This document shows, one piece after another, positions 1 through 13,135 of a DNA stretch of 64,000 nt. Position 1 is the stretch's first letter. Each line of letters opens with the position of its first letter. The position numbers and the translations under genes are program-made. Location of the stretch: positions 49,169,676 through 49,233,675 of the forward strand of contig CM049311.1 in NCBI GenBank assembly GCA_026874595.1, read 5' to 3'. Below the pieces are notes generated by a model. That model saw only the letters and a program-made list of their open reading frames with translations. It was not told the DNA's origin and did not search any database. This stretch comes from Sipunculus nudus (taxonomy: Eukaryota > Annelida > Sipuncula > Golfingiida > Sipunculidae).

Positions 1-1759
1 TGGTATTTTGCCATGTATTTCTGTAAGCAGGATTTTTTAGTCCTGGTACTTTGCCATGTATTTCTGTAAGCAGGATTTTTTAGTCCTGGTATTTTGCCAT
101 GTATTTCTGTAAGCAGGATTTTTTGGTCCTGGTACTTTGCCATGTATTTCTTTAAGCAGGATTTTGCAGTCCTGGTATTTTGCCATGTATTTCTGTAAGC
201 AGGATTTTGCAGTCCTGGTATTTTGCCATGCATTTCTGTAAGCAGAATTTTTCGGTCCTGGTATTTTGCCATGTATTTCTGTAAGCAGGATTTTTTAGTC
301 CTGGTACTTTGCCATGTATATATCTGTAAGCAGGATTTTTTAGTCCTGGTATTTTGCCATGTATTTCTGTAAGCAGGATTTTTTAGTCCTGGTATTTTGC
401 CTTGTATTTCTGTAAGCAGGATTTTTTGGTCCTGGTACTTTGCCATGTATTTCTGTAAGCAGGATTTTGCAGTCCAAGTATTTTGCCATGTATTTCTGTA
501 AGCAGGATTTTTTTGTCCTGGTATTTTGCCATGTATTTCTGTAAGCAGGATTTTTTAGTCCTGGTATTTTGCCATGTATTTCTGTAAGCAGGATTTTTTG
601 GTCCTGGTACTTTGCCATGTATTTCTTTAAGCAGGATTTTGCAGTCCTGGTATTTTGCCATGTATTTCTGTAAGCAGGATTTTGCAGTCCTGGTATTTTT
701 CAATGTAATTCTTTAAGCAGGATTTTGCAGTCCTGGTATTTTGCCATGTATTTCTGTAAGCAGGATTTTGCAGTCCTGGTATTTTGACATGTATTCCTGT
801 AAGCAGAATTTTTCAGTCCTGGTATTTTGCCATGTATTTCTGTAAGCAGGATTTTTCAGTCCTGGTATTTTGCCATGTATTTCTGTAAGCAGGATTTTTC
901 AGTCCTGGTATTTTGCCATGTATATCTGTAAGCAAGATTTTGCAGTCCACAGTATTTTGCCATGTATTTCTGTAAGCAGGATTTTTGCAGTCCAAGTATT
1001 TTGACATGTATTTCTGTAAGCAGGATTTGCAGTCTTGATATTTTGCCATATATTTCTGTAAGCAAAATTTTTCAGTCCTGGTATTTTGCCATGTATTTCT
1101 GTAAGCAGGATTTTGCAGTCCTGGTATTTTGCCATGTATTTCTGTAAGCAGGATTTTTCAGTCCTTGTATTTTGCCATGTATATCCGTAAGCAAGATTTT
1201 GCAGTCCCATGTTTTGCTATGTATTTCTGTAAGCGGGATTTTTCAGTCCTGGTATTTTGGCATGTATTTCTGTAAGCGGGATTTTGCAGTCCTGGTATTT
1301 TGCCATGTATTTCTGTAAGCAGGATTTTGCAGTCCTGGTATTTTTCAATGTAATTCTTTAAGCAGGATTTTTTCATTCCTGGTATTTTGCCATGTATTTC
1401 TGTAAGCAGGATTTTGCAGTCCTGGTATTTTGACATGTATTTCTGTAAGCAGGATTTTTTAGTCCTGGTATTTTGCCATGTATATCTGTAAGCAAGATTT
1501 TGCAGTCCACAGTATTTTGCCATGTATTTCTGTAAGCAGGATTTTGCAGTCCAAGTATTTTGACATGTATTTCTGTAAGCAGGATTAGCAGTCTTGATAT
1601 TTTGCCATGTATTTCTGTAAGCAAAATTTTTCAGTCCTGGTATTTTGCCATGTATTTCTGTAAGCAGGATTTTTCAGTCCTGGTATTTTGCCATGTATTT
1701 CTGTAAGCAGGATTTTGCAGTCCTGGTATTTTGCCATGTATTTCTGTAAGCAGGATTTT
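1..1759. repeat. 43-bp minisatellite, left block
   Basis: About 41 tandem units on the pattern tggtattttgccatgtattt / ctgtaagcaggatttttcagtcc, running off the left edge. Variants include ttttttag, ttttgcag and tatatctg. A set of variant units starting at 921 recurs at 1481 (560 bp, about 13 units), showing higher-order structure. The block probably lies in an intron upstream of exon 1. Confidence 0.97.
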
Positions 1760-1862
1760 TAGCTCAGCTGACTGAAAGTCATCTGAGCTATAGCGATCAC
1801 TCTTTGTCCGTCTGTCCGTCTGTCCGTCTGTCCGTCTGTCCGTCTGTCCATCTGTCCGTCCG

Positions 1863-4500
1863 TTAACCAGGCACAAATCGTAACCGCTGGACCTAGAACC
1901 TTGTAACTTGGGATTCTGAGAGGTCCATAAAAAATCTCCTTGGAAACCAGAAATTAGGTCTCTGTTACCCATATCCTTCGAGCTATGTGGCCCCAAAGTA
2001 CCCCCCAGAAAAGTCAAAAATTTCATACAAAAACTTCAATATCTCATTAACTACTTGACTGATGGTCATGATTTTTGGCATACATATTGATCATGAGATG
2101 TTACATCACTTCCTGCAGACTGGTGGCGCCACCTGTATTTTTTGATTTTTTACGAATTTTTTTCTCTATTTTTGAGACCTCTAAAAATGTGAACATCTGT
2201 TAACAAGGCACAAATCATAAAGACTGGACTTAGAATCTTAATTCTTGGCACACTGAGAGGTCTATGAAAAATCTCCTTGGAAACCAGAGATTAGGTCTCT
2301 GTTACCCATATCCTTTGAGCTATGGGGCCCCAAAGTACCCCCCAGAATAGTAAAAAATTTCATACAAAAACTTCAATATCTCAATAACTACATCACTGAT
2401 GGTCTTCATTTTTGGCATACATATTGATCATGAGATGTTCGATCAGTTCCTGCAGACTGGTGGCGCCACCTGTACTGTATGATTTTTTACGATTTTTTCC
2501 TCTATTTTTGAGACCTTTGAGGATGCTGTCATCTGTTAGCGTGGCACAAATCGTAACGACTGGACCTAGAATCTTCATTTTCGACACACTGAGAGACCTA
2601 TGAAAAGTCTCCATGGAAACCAGAAATTAGGTCTCTGTTACCCATATCCTTCGAGCTATGGGGCCCAAAATTACCCCCCAGAATAGTCAAAAATTTCTTA
2701 CAAAAACTTCAATATCTCATTAACTTCATCACTGATGGTCATGATTTTCGACATACATATTGATCATGAGATGTTTCATCAGTTTGTGCAGACTGGTGGC
2801 GCCACCTGTATTTTTCAATGTTCACGAATTGTTTTCTCCATTTTTGAGAGCTTTAAGGATGTAGTTATCTGTCAACAGGGTACAAATCGTAACGACTGGA
2901 CCTAGAATCTTTGTTCTTGACACACAGGGAGACCCATGATAAACCTCCATGGAAACCTGAAATTAGGTCTCTGTTACCCATATCCTTTGAGCTATGGGGC
3001 CCCAAAGTACCCCCCAGAATAGTAAAAAATTTCATACAAAAACTTCAATATCTCAATAACTACATCACTGATGGTCTTCATTTTTGGCATACATATTGAT
3101 CATGAGATGTTCCATCAGTTCCTGCAGACTGGTGGCGCCACCTGTACTAATTGATTTTTTACGATTTTTTACTCTATTTTTGAGACCTTTGAGGATGCTG
3201 TCATCTGTTAGCGTGGCACAAATCGTAACGACTGGACCTAGAATCTTCATTTTTGACACACTGAGAGACCTATGAAAAAGTCTCCATGGAAACCAGAAAT
3301 TAGGTCTCTGTTACCCATATCCTTTGAGCTATGGGGCCCAAAATTACCCCCCAGAATAGTCAAAAATTTCATACAAAAACTTCAATATCTCATTAACTAC
3401 ATCACTGATGGTCATGATTTTCGACATACATATTGATCATGAGATGTTTCATCAGTTTGTGCAGACTGGTGGCGCCACCTGTATTTTTCAATATTCACGA
3501 ATTGTTTTCTCCATTTTTGAGACCTTTAAGGATGTAGTTATCTGTCAACAGGGTACAAATCGTAACGACTGGACCTAGAATCTTCGTTCTTGACACACAG
3601 GGAGACCCATGATAAGTCTCCATGGAAACCTGAAATTTGGTCTCTGTGTCCCATATCCTTTGAGCTATGGCACTCCAAAGTACAGCTCAGAATAATGGAA
3701 AATTTGATACAAAAGCTAAAGTAACTGAACAACTAATGCAGAGATAACCATATTTGTTTGCATGGATATTGATCATGGAGTGTTTCATAAGTTTCTGCAG
3801 ACTGGTGGCACCACCTGTATTTGTTCCTTTTTTTTTACGAAATTTTTCTGTATTTTTGAGACCTTTAAAGATATGAACATCTGTTAACAGGGCACAAATC
3901 ATAAAAACTGGACCAAGAATCTCCATTCTTGACACACAGGGAGACCCATGAAAAGTCTCCATGGAAACTTGAAATTAGGTCTCTGTTACCCATATTCTTT
4001 AAGCTGTATGGGTCCAAAATACCCCCCCCCCCCCCAGAATAATGGAAAATTTGATACAAAAACTGTAGTATTTCAATAACTACAACACTGATGGTCATGA
4101 TTTTCGGCATACATATTGATCATGAGCTGTTTCATAAGTTTCTGCAGACTGGTGGCACCACCTGTATTTGTTCCTTTTATTTTTACGAATTTTTTTCTTT
4201 TTTTTGAGACCTTTAAAGATGTGGTTATCTGTCAACAGGGTACAAATTGCAACAACTGGACCTAGAATCTTCATTCTTGTCATGCAAGGAGGCCCATGAA
4301 AGGTGCCTGTGGAAACTTGAAATTAGGTCTCTGTTACCCATATCCTTCAAGCTATAGGACTCCGAAGTATCCCTCAGAATAATTGACAATTTGATACAAA
4401 AACTGAAGTATCTGAACAACTAATGCAGAGATCACCATGATTTTTTGCATGGATATTGACCATTAAGTGTTTTTATTAGTTTCTGCAGACTGGTGGAGCC
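1863..4500 (+). repeat. ~337-bp tandem array, eight units
   Basis: Units begin near 1863, 2196, 2530, 2868, 3204, 3540, 3878 and 4219. Each carries a ctgtta/caac..gcacaaatcgtaac start, a ggaaacc..aaattaggtctctgttaccc middle and an actggtggcgccacctgta end. Units around 2391-3063 and 3064-3736 are nearly identical as a dimer, so a two-unit block was recently duplicated. Confidence 0.92.
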
Positions 4501-4719
4501 GCCTGTATTTTTGTATCCACCAAAACGAAGTTTTACGGATACTATGTTTTGACCGAGTTCCTCCGCCGCAGCGGCGTTCGTTTCCAGAGTGCTCCTTGGA
4601 GACTAATGGACCGATTTTTCCCAAACTTACACCTATTATCGGGTCACATGTGAACTGGTGCCTAACCAATTTGCATTGACCTCTGACCTTTCCTCTCTAT
4701 CCAGTGTCCATTTGTGGGT

Positions 4720-5560
4720 CTGTTTCCACTCATAAACCCTCATATCTCGGGAACCGTTTGACCGATCAGGAAATAAAATTGATACAAATGTAGCCCTTGG
4801 ATTGCTTTATAACATACACAAAAAATGGTGGCGCCACCTGTAACCATGTTTGCACAGTGTCCATCTGTTCATCTGCCTTGGGTTGAAATCACTCATATCT
4901 CTGCAGTGAATTGACTAATTCACCTGAAATTCATCATGTGTATACATCCAGGATAGCTTTCTTGATTTTATGACAGGTGGCGCCACCTACGTTCACGTTC
5001 ACGCTGATGACATCCAAGCTTATATCTCGGAAACCGTTTGACCGATCAGGAAATAAAATTTATACAAATGTAGCACTTTGATAGCTCTGTAACATACACA
5101 AAAAATGGTGGCGCCACCTGTAACAATGTTTGCACAGCGTCTGTCTGTTAGTCTGCCGTGGCCTAAAATTACTCATTTCTCTGTAGTGGTTCGACATAAC
5201 TGCCTAAAATTTTGCAGGTTTATACATCGTGGACAGCTTTTTTTTTATTTTATGACAGGTGGCGCCACCTACCTTCTAGTTTACGCTGGACACATCCAAG
5301 CTCATATCTCAGGAACCATTTGACCGATTGGGCCAAAATTGTGCATGTGTTTAGATCTCACATAGGTCTTTATCATACACAAAACTGGAGGGGTTACCTG
5401 CAAAGATTTTTGCACAGTGTTTGTCTGTTTGTCTGCCATGGGCAAAAATCGCTCATATACATGTAGTGGTTTGACTTTTCTGCCTAAAATTTTGCAGGTG
5501 TATACAGCTTGGACAGCTTTCTGGATTTGTGGTAGGTGGCACAACCTACATACACATTTA
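4720..5560 (+). repeat. ~282-bp tandem array, three units
   Basis: The phrase aaccgtttgaccgatcagg recurs near 4751, 5031 and (diverged) 5314. Each unit has two ggtggcgccacc-like palindromes and a gtttgcacagtgt stretch. The third unit is degraded. Confidence 0.85.
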
Positions 5561-5867
5561 GGCTGCAGACATCCATGCTAATATGCAACATACCTCACTC
5601 TATTTCCCCTTGCCACTCAATCCATGCCTCACTATCCGATTTTGGCAGATACATGTAGTCACTTGTCGGTTACCCGTATTCTAGTTTTAAAAGTTTACAC
5701 ATTTTTCTCTATTTTTTAGATATATAAATACAGACTAAATCTTGGCCTGTTGGTTAATCTGTTTGATGCTTCAGTTGAATGGGTATATACTACCATTCTG
5801 ATGATAAAATTTCCTTTTGCGAATCTCTTCCCAGTCAGCTGAGCGTCATGACCCATGGGTCACTTGT

Positions 5868-8796
5868 TCAGTCCTGGTATTTTGCCATGTATTTCTGTAA
5901 GCAGGATTTTGCAGTCCTAGTATTTTGCCATGTATTTCTGTAAGCAGGATTTTGCAATCCTGGTATTTTGCCATGTATTTCTGTAAGCAGAATTTTTCAG
6001 TCCTGGTATTTTGCCATGTATTTCTGTAAGCAAGATTTTGCAGTCCACAGTATTTTGTCATGTATTTCTGTAAGCAGGATTTTGCAGTCCAAGTATTTTG
6101 ACATGTATTTCTGTAAGCAGGATTTGCAGCATTGATATTGCCATATATTTCTGTAAGCAAAATTTTTCAGTCCTGGTATTTTGCCATGTATTTCTGTAAG
6201 CAGGATTTTGCAGTCCTGGTATTTTGCCATGTATTTCTGTGAGCAGTATTTTTCAGTATTTGTATTTTGCCATGTATATCCGTAAGCAAGATTTTGCAGT
6301 CCCATGTTTTGCTTTGTATTTCTGTAAGTGGGATTTTTCAGTCCTGGTATTTTGCCATGTATTTCTGTAAGCAGGATTTTGCAGCCCTGGTATTTTGCCA
6401 TGTCTTTCTGTAAGCAGGATTTTTCAGTCCTGGTATTTTGCCATGTATTTCTGTAAGCAGGATTTTACAGTCCTGGTATTTTGCCATGTATTTCTGTAAG
6501 CAGGATTTTTCGGTCCTTGTATTTTGCCATGTATTTCTGTATGCAGGATTTTTTTGTCCTGGTATTTTGCCATGTATTTCTGTAAGCAGGATTTTGCAGT
6601 CCTGGTATTTTGCCATGTATTTCTGTAAGCAGGATTTTTCAGTCCTGGTATTTTGCCATGTCTTTCTGTAAGCAGGATTTTTCAGTCCTGGTATTTTGCC
6701 ATGTCTTTCTGTGAGCAGGATTTTTCAGTCCTGGTATTTTGCCATGTATTTCTGTAAGCAAGATTTTGCAGTCCTGGTATTTTGACATGTATTTCTGTAA
6801 GCAGAATTTTTCAGTCCTGGTATTTTGCCATGTATTTCTGTAAGCAGGATTTTGCAGTCCTGATATTTTGCCATGTATTTCTTTAAGCAGGATTTTTCAG
6901 TCCTGGTATTTTGCCATGTATATCCGTAAGTAGGATTTTTCAGTTCTGGTATTTTGCCATGTATTTCTGTAAGCAGGATTTTGCGGTCCTGGTATTTTGC
7001 CATGTATTTCTGTAAGCAGGATTTTTCAATCCTGGTATTTTGCCATGTATTTCTGTAAGCAGGATTTTTCAGTCCTGGTATTTTGCCATGTATTTCTGTA
7101 AGCAGGATTTTTGCCATGTTTTTCTGTAAGCAGGATTTTTCAGTCCAGGTATTTTGCCATGTATATCCGTAAGCAGGATTTTTCAGTCCTGGTATTTTGT
7201 CATGTATTTCTGTAAGCAGGATTTTGCGATCCTGGTATTTTGCCATGTATTTCTGTAAGCAGGATTTTTCAGTCCTGGTATTTTGCCATGTATATCCGTA
7301 AGCAGGATTTTTCAGTCCTGGTATTTTACCATGTATTTCTGTAAGCAGGATTTTTGCCATGTATTTCTGTAAGCAGGATTTTTCAGTCCAGGTATTTTGC
7401 CATGTATATCCGTAAGCAGGATTTTTCAGTCCTGGTATTTTGCCATGTATTTCTGTAAGCAGGATTTTGCGATCCTGGTATTTTGCCATGTATTTCTGTA
7501 AGCAGGATTTTTCAGTCCTGGTATTTTGCCATGTATTTCTGTAAGCAGGATTTTTCAGTCCTGGTATTTTGCCATGTATTTCTGTAAGCAGGATTTTGCG
7601 TTCCTGGTATTTTGCCATGTATTTCTGTAAGCAGGATTTTTCGGTCCTGGTATTTTGCCATGTATTTCTGTAAGCAGGATTTTGCGTTCCTGGTATTTTG
7701 CCATGTATTTCTGTAAGCAGGATTTTTTTGTCCTGGTATTTTGCCATGTATTTCTGTAAGCAGGATTTTGCAGTCCTGGTATTTTGCCATGTATTTCTGT
7801 AAGCAGGATTTTGCAGTCCTGGTATTTTGCCATGTCTTTCTGTAAGCAGGATTTTTCAGTCCTGGTATTTTGCCATGTCTTTCTGTAAGCAGGATTTTTC
7901 AGTCCTGGTATTTTGCCATGTATTTCTGTAAGCAGGATTTTTCAGTCCTGGTATTTTGCCATGTATTTCTGTAAGCAGGATTTTTCAGTCCTGGTATTTT
8001 GCCATGTATTTCTGTAAGCAGGATTTTTCAGTCCTGGTATTTTGCCATGTATTTCTGTAAGCAGGATTTTGCAGTCCTGGTATTTTGCCATGTATTTCTT
8101 TAAGCAGGATTTTTCAGTCCTGGTATTTTGCCATGTATTTCTGTAAGCAGGATTTTTGCCATGTATTTCTGTAAGCAGGATTTTGCAGTCCTGGTATTTT
8201 GCCATGTATTTCTGTAAGCAGGATTTTTTAGTCCTGGTATTTTGCCATGTATTTCTGTAAGCAGGATTTTGCAGTCCTGGTATTTTGTCATGTATTTCTG
8301 TAAGCAGGATTTTGCAGTCCTGGTATTTTGCCATGTCTTTCTGTAAGCAGGATTTTTCAGTCCTGGTATTTTGCCATGTCTTTCTGTAAGCGGGATTTTT
8401 CAGTCCTGGTATTTTGCCATGTATTTCTGTAAGCAGGATTTTTCAGTCCTGGTATTTTGCCATGTATTTCTGTAAGCAGGATTTTTCAGTCCTGGTATTT
8501 TGCCATGTATTTCTGTAAGCAGGATTTTTCAGTCCTGGTATTTTGCCATGTATTTCTGTAAGCAGGATTTTGCAGTCCTGGTATTTTGCCATGTATTTCT
8601 GTAAGCAGGATTTTGCAGTCCTGGTATTTTGACATGTATTTCTGTAAGCAGGATTTTGCAGTCCTTGTATTTTGACATGTATTTCTGTAAGCAGGATTTT
8701 GCAGTCCTGGTATTTTGCCATGTATTTCTGTAAGCAGGATTTGCAGTCTTGGTACTTTGCCATGTATTTCTGTAAGCAAGATTTTTCAGTCCTGGC
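5868..8796. repeat. 43-bp minisatellite, right block
   Basis: About 68 units of the same 43-bp repeat as 1-1759. Variant units at about 6013-6330 match those at 940-1240 in order, so both blocks come from one array. A 243-bp higher-order unit (five full units plus a 28-bp short one) repeats at about 7108 and 7351. The repeat ends near 8796. Confidence 0.97.
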
Positions 8797-10264
8797 ATTA
8801 TTGTTTGTCTGTGCCTTGAGTAAATGTACTGGTCCATAGTAAAATAAGGGAGGCACAAGGAAAACTCATATCATTTTAATGTAGTTCCTGTTAGAACTGC
8901 CGGATTACTGATTCTTTTCCTCACACCCTGCTATATGGGTTTTTGTGAGATTTATGGTTTTGTTTGTTACCACTCTTACCACAGCAGCCTCCAGTTACTT
9001 AAAAAGAGTTGCTGCAGTAGAAAGTCCTGGTAACTTTAGGAGAATTTTAAGTTCTTGCACATAGAATCAAAACAATTAACAGCAAAAGAGCCAGCTGCAC
9101 ACAGTAATAATGACCATGTCTGATTGATAAACTTGTCACCAAATCCTTCAGATGGCCTATCCAGAAATTGTATTACTTTTCTTACTCGCCTCCACATTTT
9201 CCCACTGATGAAAAATATCCTTACTACATACCAGTCTTCTGCGTCACCTATTCATTTCCAGCCTGTTTAAGCCTATTTCTCTCTTAATTGGTCTGAACTT
9301 AGATTTTAATTGGATGGTTCTCAAAGGACATGAATTGGCATTTTTAGGCTATTCTGGCATGTTCTAATTAAATCAGAATTGTGTGTATGGCAGTTGTCAC
9401 CATTTGAGATAAGTAAAACACATATAAAAAGTTTTTTCCTCTTGAAAGATATCCGCTGAAGAAAAGGATAAGTCAAGAACATATGTAAATTTTACCACTT
9501 AGTTGCATTAATATAACTGGTTATCAAATCTCAGACATGCATGGAGTTTCATCATTTATTTTAGATGTATTCATAAATTCTTACACCACTTTCATCCTGT
9601 CCTGTTTTATTTCATAGTTTAAATTTTTAATTCTCTCCAAGTCTTGTGGATATTTATCAAACGTGTGTACTTGTGTTAAGTATTTTCTGAGCGGACAATT
9701 AAACTGTTATGACTAAATTGCAGATTCCTGCCTTTTTGCACAATTTACTTGAATTGTGATTCATCTAGTATTGGAGCACAGAGTTGATCCTTATACAACA
9801 AAGCCAAAAAACACAGGACATTAATCATAAGGCAAAACAGAAACTATCTAAAAAATTGACAAAAACACAGGACATTAATCATAAGGCAATAGGTACAGCA
9901 AATATCTGAAAAAAATGGACAAATGAACTAGTAGTATATATATAACCATCAAGCAAAATATTTTTAAAAATGCTGCCTAAAGGTCCAGTTTTCCTGAACC
10001 AAAAGGCATGAATCCACCTGATAAATAAAGCCATCCAGCATGCCTCAGGAACCAAGGAAGAAATACAAGGAATAATTATTTTTTTTATTCATTCTTATTC
10101 TAGACTTTTGCTTTATTTTGAATTATGTATTGTATCACAAGGGGTTACAGTGATTAAAGTGCCCATTTATATTTGTCTCAAAAGTGATGTATTGCTATAA
10201 AAGAGTGGATGTTCATAAAATGAGGAATTCCTTACTTAAGAAGAGTAAAAACTTTTGGTTCTTT
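8797..10264. other. Intronic sequence, no gene seen
   Basis: AT-rich sequence without a recognisable exon. An approximately 50-bp direct duplication (acaggacattaatcataagg) lies at about 9807-9888. Confidence 0.6.
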
Positions 10265-13135
10265 TAAGCAAACCTGTGAGCTTATATAGTGGTGTGGCTT
10301 CATCCATCGTCTGAATGTTAACCCATACTATCTTGAAAATGGCAGGAGTTACATCACCAAATTTTATGCACAAAATTAGTCATAAAAAAACTCCATCAAA
10401 TTTTGCTTATTTTTTTTTGGCTAACTGCATTTTCTTAGATTTTATAGGGGAAAAGCTAAAAAAAACTTTGTTCAGCCAAAATGTCAAATATTTCACAGAA
10501 ATGATTCCTGGAACAATTGCTCTCAAGTTTATTTGAATGGTTTAAGTTCGGTGACTTTTGGCCGAGTTACAGGAAGTTAAACTTATAGTCATCTGTCCAA
10601 AAAGCATACTAAAATTACAATCTCAGAAACGGCTGGAGCTATCATCACCAAATTTTATGCCAATGTTGTTCACATGAGACATATCTGAAATTTAGGTATT
10701 GGTGGCGCCACCTGCATCGGCCTTTTTTGTACGAGGTCATCAGTGCCTGTATCATACTGACGGCTACAAAAAACTTCTTCTCCAAAACCATATGGCCAAA
10801 TAGTTTAATATCGCACAGAAATGATCCTAGGGTAGTGCTTTCTGAAGTTTGTTCAAATGGTCTCAGTTCAGTGACTTTTGGCTGAGTTATGGGAAGTTGA
10901 ATTTAGTCATATGCTGTAACAGCCCATTTTAGCTCAGTTGCTACAAAGATCTTCTTCTCAAAAACCACTGGGCCAAATTCTTAAATCTCACACATTAATT
11001 ATCCTTAGATGTTGATAATTCAAGTTTGTTCAAATGGTTTTGGTTCAGTGATTTTTTGCTGAGTTATGGGAAGCTTAACTTAGCCATTTTGCTGTATTTT
11101 CCCATATTAGTTATAAACCTGTAAAACGTTTTTTGACTGACGCTACTGAGGCCAATTTGTTTAATATTTTACAAGAATAATCCTCTGAATAATTCTTATG
11201 ATAATTGTCTTTATGGTTCCAAAGAATTAATTTTGGCTGAATTATAAAGATTGAATTGAGTCATTTTACCATATATGTTAGCTGTGTGAAGCAGATACAT
11301 CTAGACTGGCACTAGTTTATCAGCATTTATTACATCATGCCTCTAGACATTTAGATTTCAGGTTATTTATGGTTAATATTGACATAAATGTTTTTTAAAA
11401 GCTTTTAAAAAATGTAGATTTATGATTTTTAGATATTCCTCATGCCAGGCAATGTTTACAATCACAGGTATACAGCTCTCTGTGGGTATATAAAGACGGC
11501 TGTACATGGATTATAAATAATTGGTATCCATAGTCAAATTAATTCAAGATTTTGCCATCAGTGAGATGTATATGTATTACAATTTTGCATTCAATATGCA
11601 TATGTAATAATTTTTAGGGAACCTGTGAGCTAATGCGATGGTGTGGCGGCGTTTGTCTTCTGTACGTTAACCCATACTATTTTGAAAATGATTGGAGCTA
11701 GCATCATGAAATTTAATGCAAAAAATTAGCCATCTGAAAAACTCTGCATTTTCTTAAATTTTATAGAGAAAAAGCTAAAAAAAACTTTAAAAATCTTCTC
11801 CTCTGAAACACTCAAGCCAGATTGTTCAATATTTCACAGAAATAATCTTTTATACCATCTCCCTCAATTTTGTTTCTATGGTTCAAATTTGGTGAATTTT
11901 GGCCGAGTTACAGGAAATTGAACTTGGTCATCTGTCCAAAAAAACATAATAAAATGACAGTCTCAGAAACGGCCGGAGCTATCATCACCAAATGTTTTGC
12001 CAGTGTTGATCACATGAGTCATATATGAAATTCAGGTATTGGTGGCCCACCCTGCATTTGACCTTTTTTTGTATGGGGATCATTGGTCATCTTTTATTAT
12101 TCTAGATATTTTGATAAAAAGTTTATGAATATGTCGGCTTGAAAAAACAAATTTTAGCCAAAGTCTTTCAGTATGTGTAAACAGATATACCAACAGGCCA
12201 AGATTGAATCCGTATCTTTAAATAGGTTGAGAAACTGCCAGCTGTTTCAGACTTGGCAACAGATCAAGAGTTCATTCAGTGCAGCCAGATATAGGTCAAG
12301 AGTTCAATCAGTGCAGCCAAGCACAAGGCATGTGATCACCTCATGGGTGACATGTGAACACCTCATGGGCACCATGTGATCACTTCATGGGTGTCAAGCC
12401 CCTCAGGGCAGGGCCCCTGCATGAGCTTATGCAATAGTGTGGCTACTATTTCAGATTTGGCAACAGGCTAGAGGTCAGTCTGGATCTATTTATAGCTTTG
12501 GCAGACTGCCAACTGTACCAGATTAGGCAACAGGTCAAGAGTTCACTCAGTGCAGCCGGGTATGGGTCAGGAGTTTACTCAGTGAAGTATCTGCATTCTA
12601 TTTATAGCTTTGGCAGACTGCCAACTGTGTCAGATTATGCAACAGGTCAAGAGTTCACTCAGTGCAGCCAAGTACAGGTCAAATGTTCACTCAGTCTAGC
12701 CAGGTGCAGGTCATTAGTGCACTCAGTGCAGTAGCCTGAGCAAGCAATTTGTCACAGTTCACTCGGGGCAACAGCCTTTCTCACCTAAGCCTGGTCAGCA
12801 CCATGCATCAGACTCAAGGTAAGTTTGATGTATTGGCCTAATATTTTGACCTGTCTATGTGTCTTTGATGGCTTTCTCGCTCACAAGACAGGTGTCGCCA
12901 CCTACAATGACTTTTGCACAGTGTGTGTCCCTGTTTTTTTCTCAGGAGGGGTTTGATATATCAGTCTGAAATTGGGCATATGTATATATCTCTGATAGCT
13001 TCGTTGTATACAAGACTGGTGGTGCCAGCTACAATCTTTTTAGTGTTGTGTGCACCCATGCCAGAATTTCAGCAGTGATGTTTGTGTAATTGTTTCTTGT
13101 TCAAAATATTTAGTACTTGCATTGTTCGTAAACTG
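10265..13135 (+). repeat. ~2.8-kb dispersed repeat, copy A
   Basis: It runs from aacctgtgagcttat..ggtgtgg to cagcagtgatgtttgtgtaattg and is collinear with 48744-51435 in the same orientation. It contains two related halves, each opened by acctgtgagct (10270 and 11623), then short repeats of the ggtcaagagttcactcagtgcagcca type (12280-12740), and the palindrome ggtggcgccacc near 10700. No coding capacity seen. Confidence 0.88.

Larger units (their letters stand above)
1760..5867 (+). mobile_element. Composite repeat element inserted in the 43-bp array (core-satellite type)
   Basis: It starts with the hairpin AGCTCAG...CTGAGCT and a (GTCCGTCT)n run at 1805-1860. It contains two different tandem arrays and ends ...cagctgagcgtcatgacccatgggtcacttgtt. 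The flanking minisatellite resumes exactly where it stopped (gattttt | cagtcc). Diverged copies of both ends occur elsewhere in the window (29950, 31565, 33490, 34577). No protein-coding part is seen. The layout recalls the non-autonomous pearl/Helentron-like elements of bivalves, which is an inference. Confidence 0.75.

Noticed and set aside
340-1624. Minus-strand open frames in the left 43-bp array (for example 1158-1523)
   Set aside because: They follow the repeat period in all frames, have no typical start context and resemble no protein; they reflect a stop-free repeat unit.
1-8796. CRISPR-like regular repeats
   Set aside because: The 43-bp units are head to tail without unique spacers, and the window is clearly eukaryotic.
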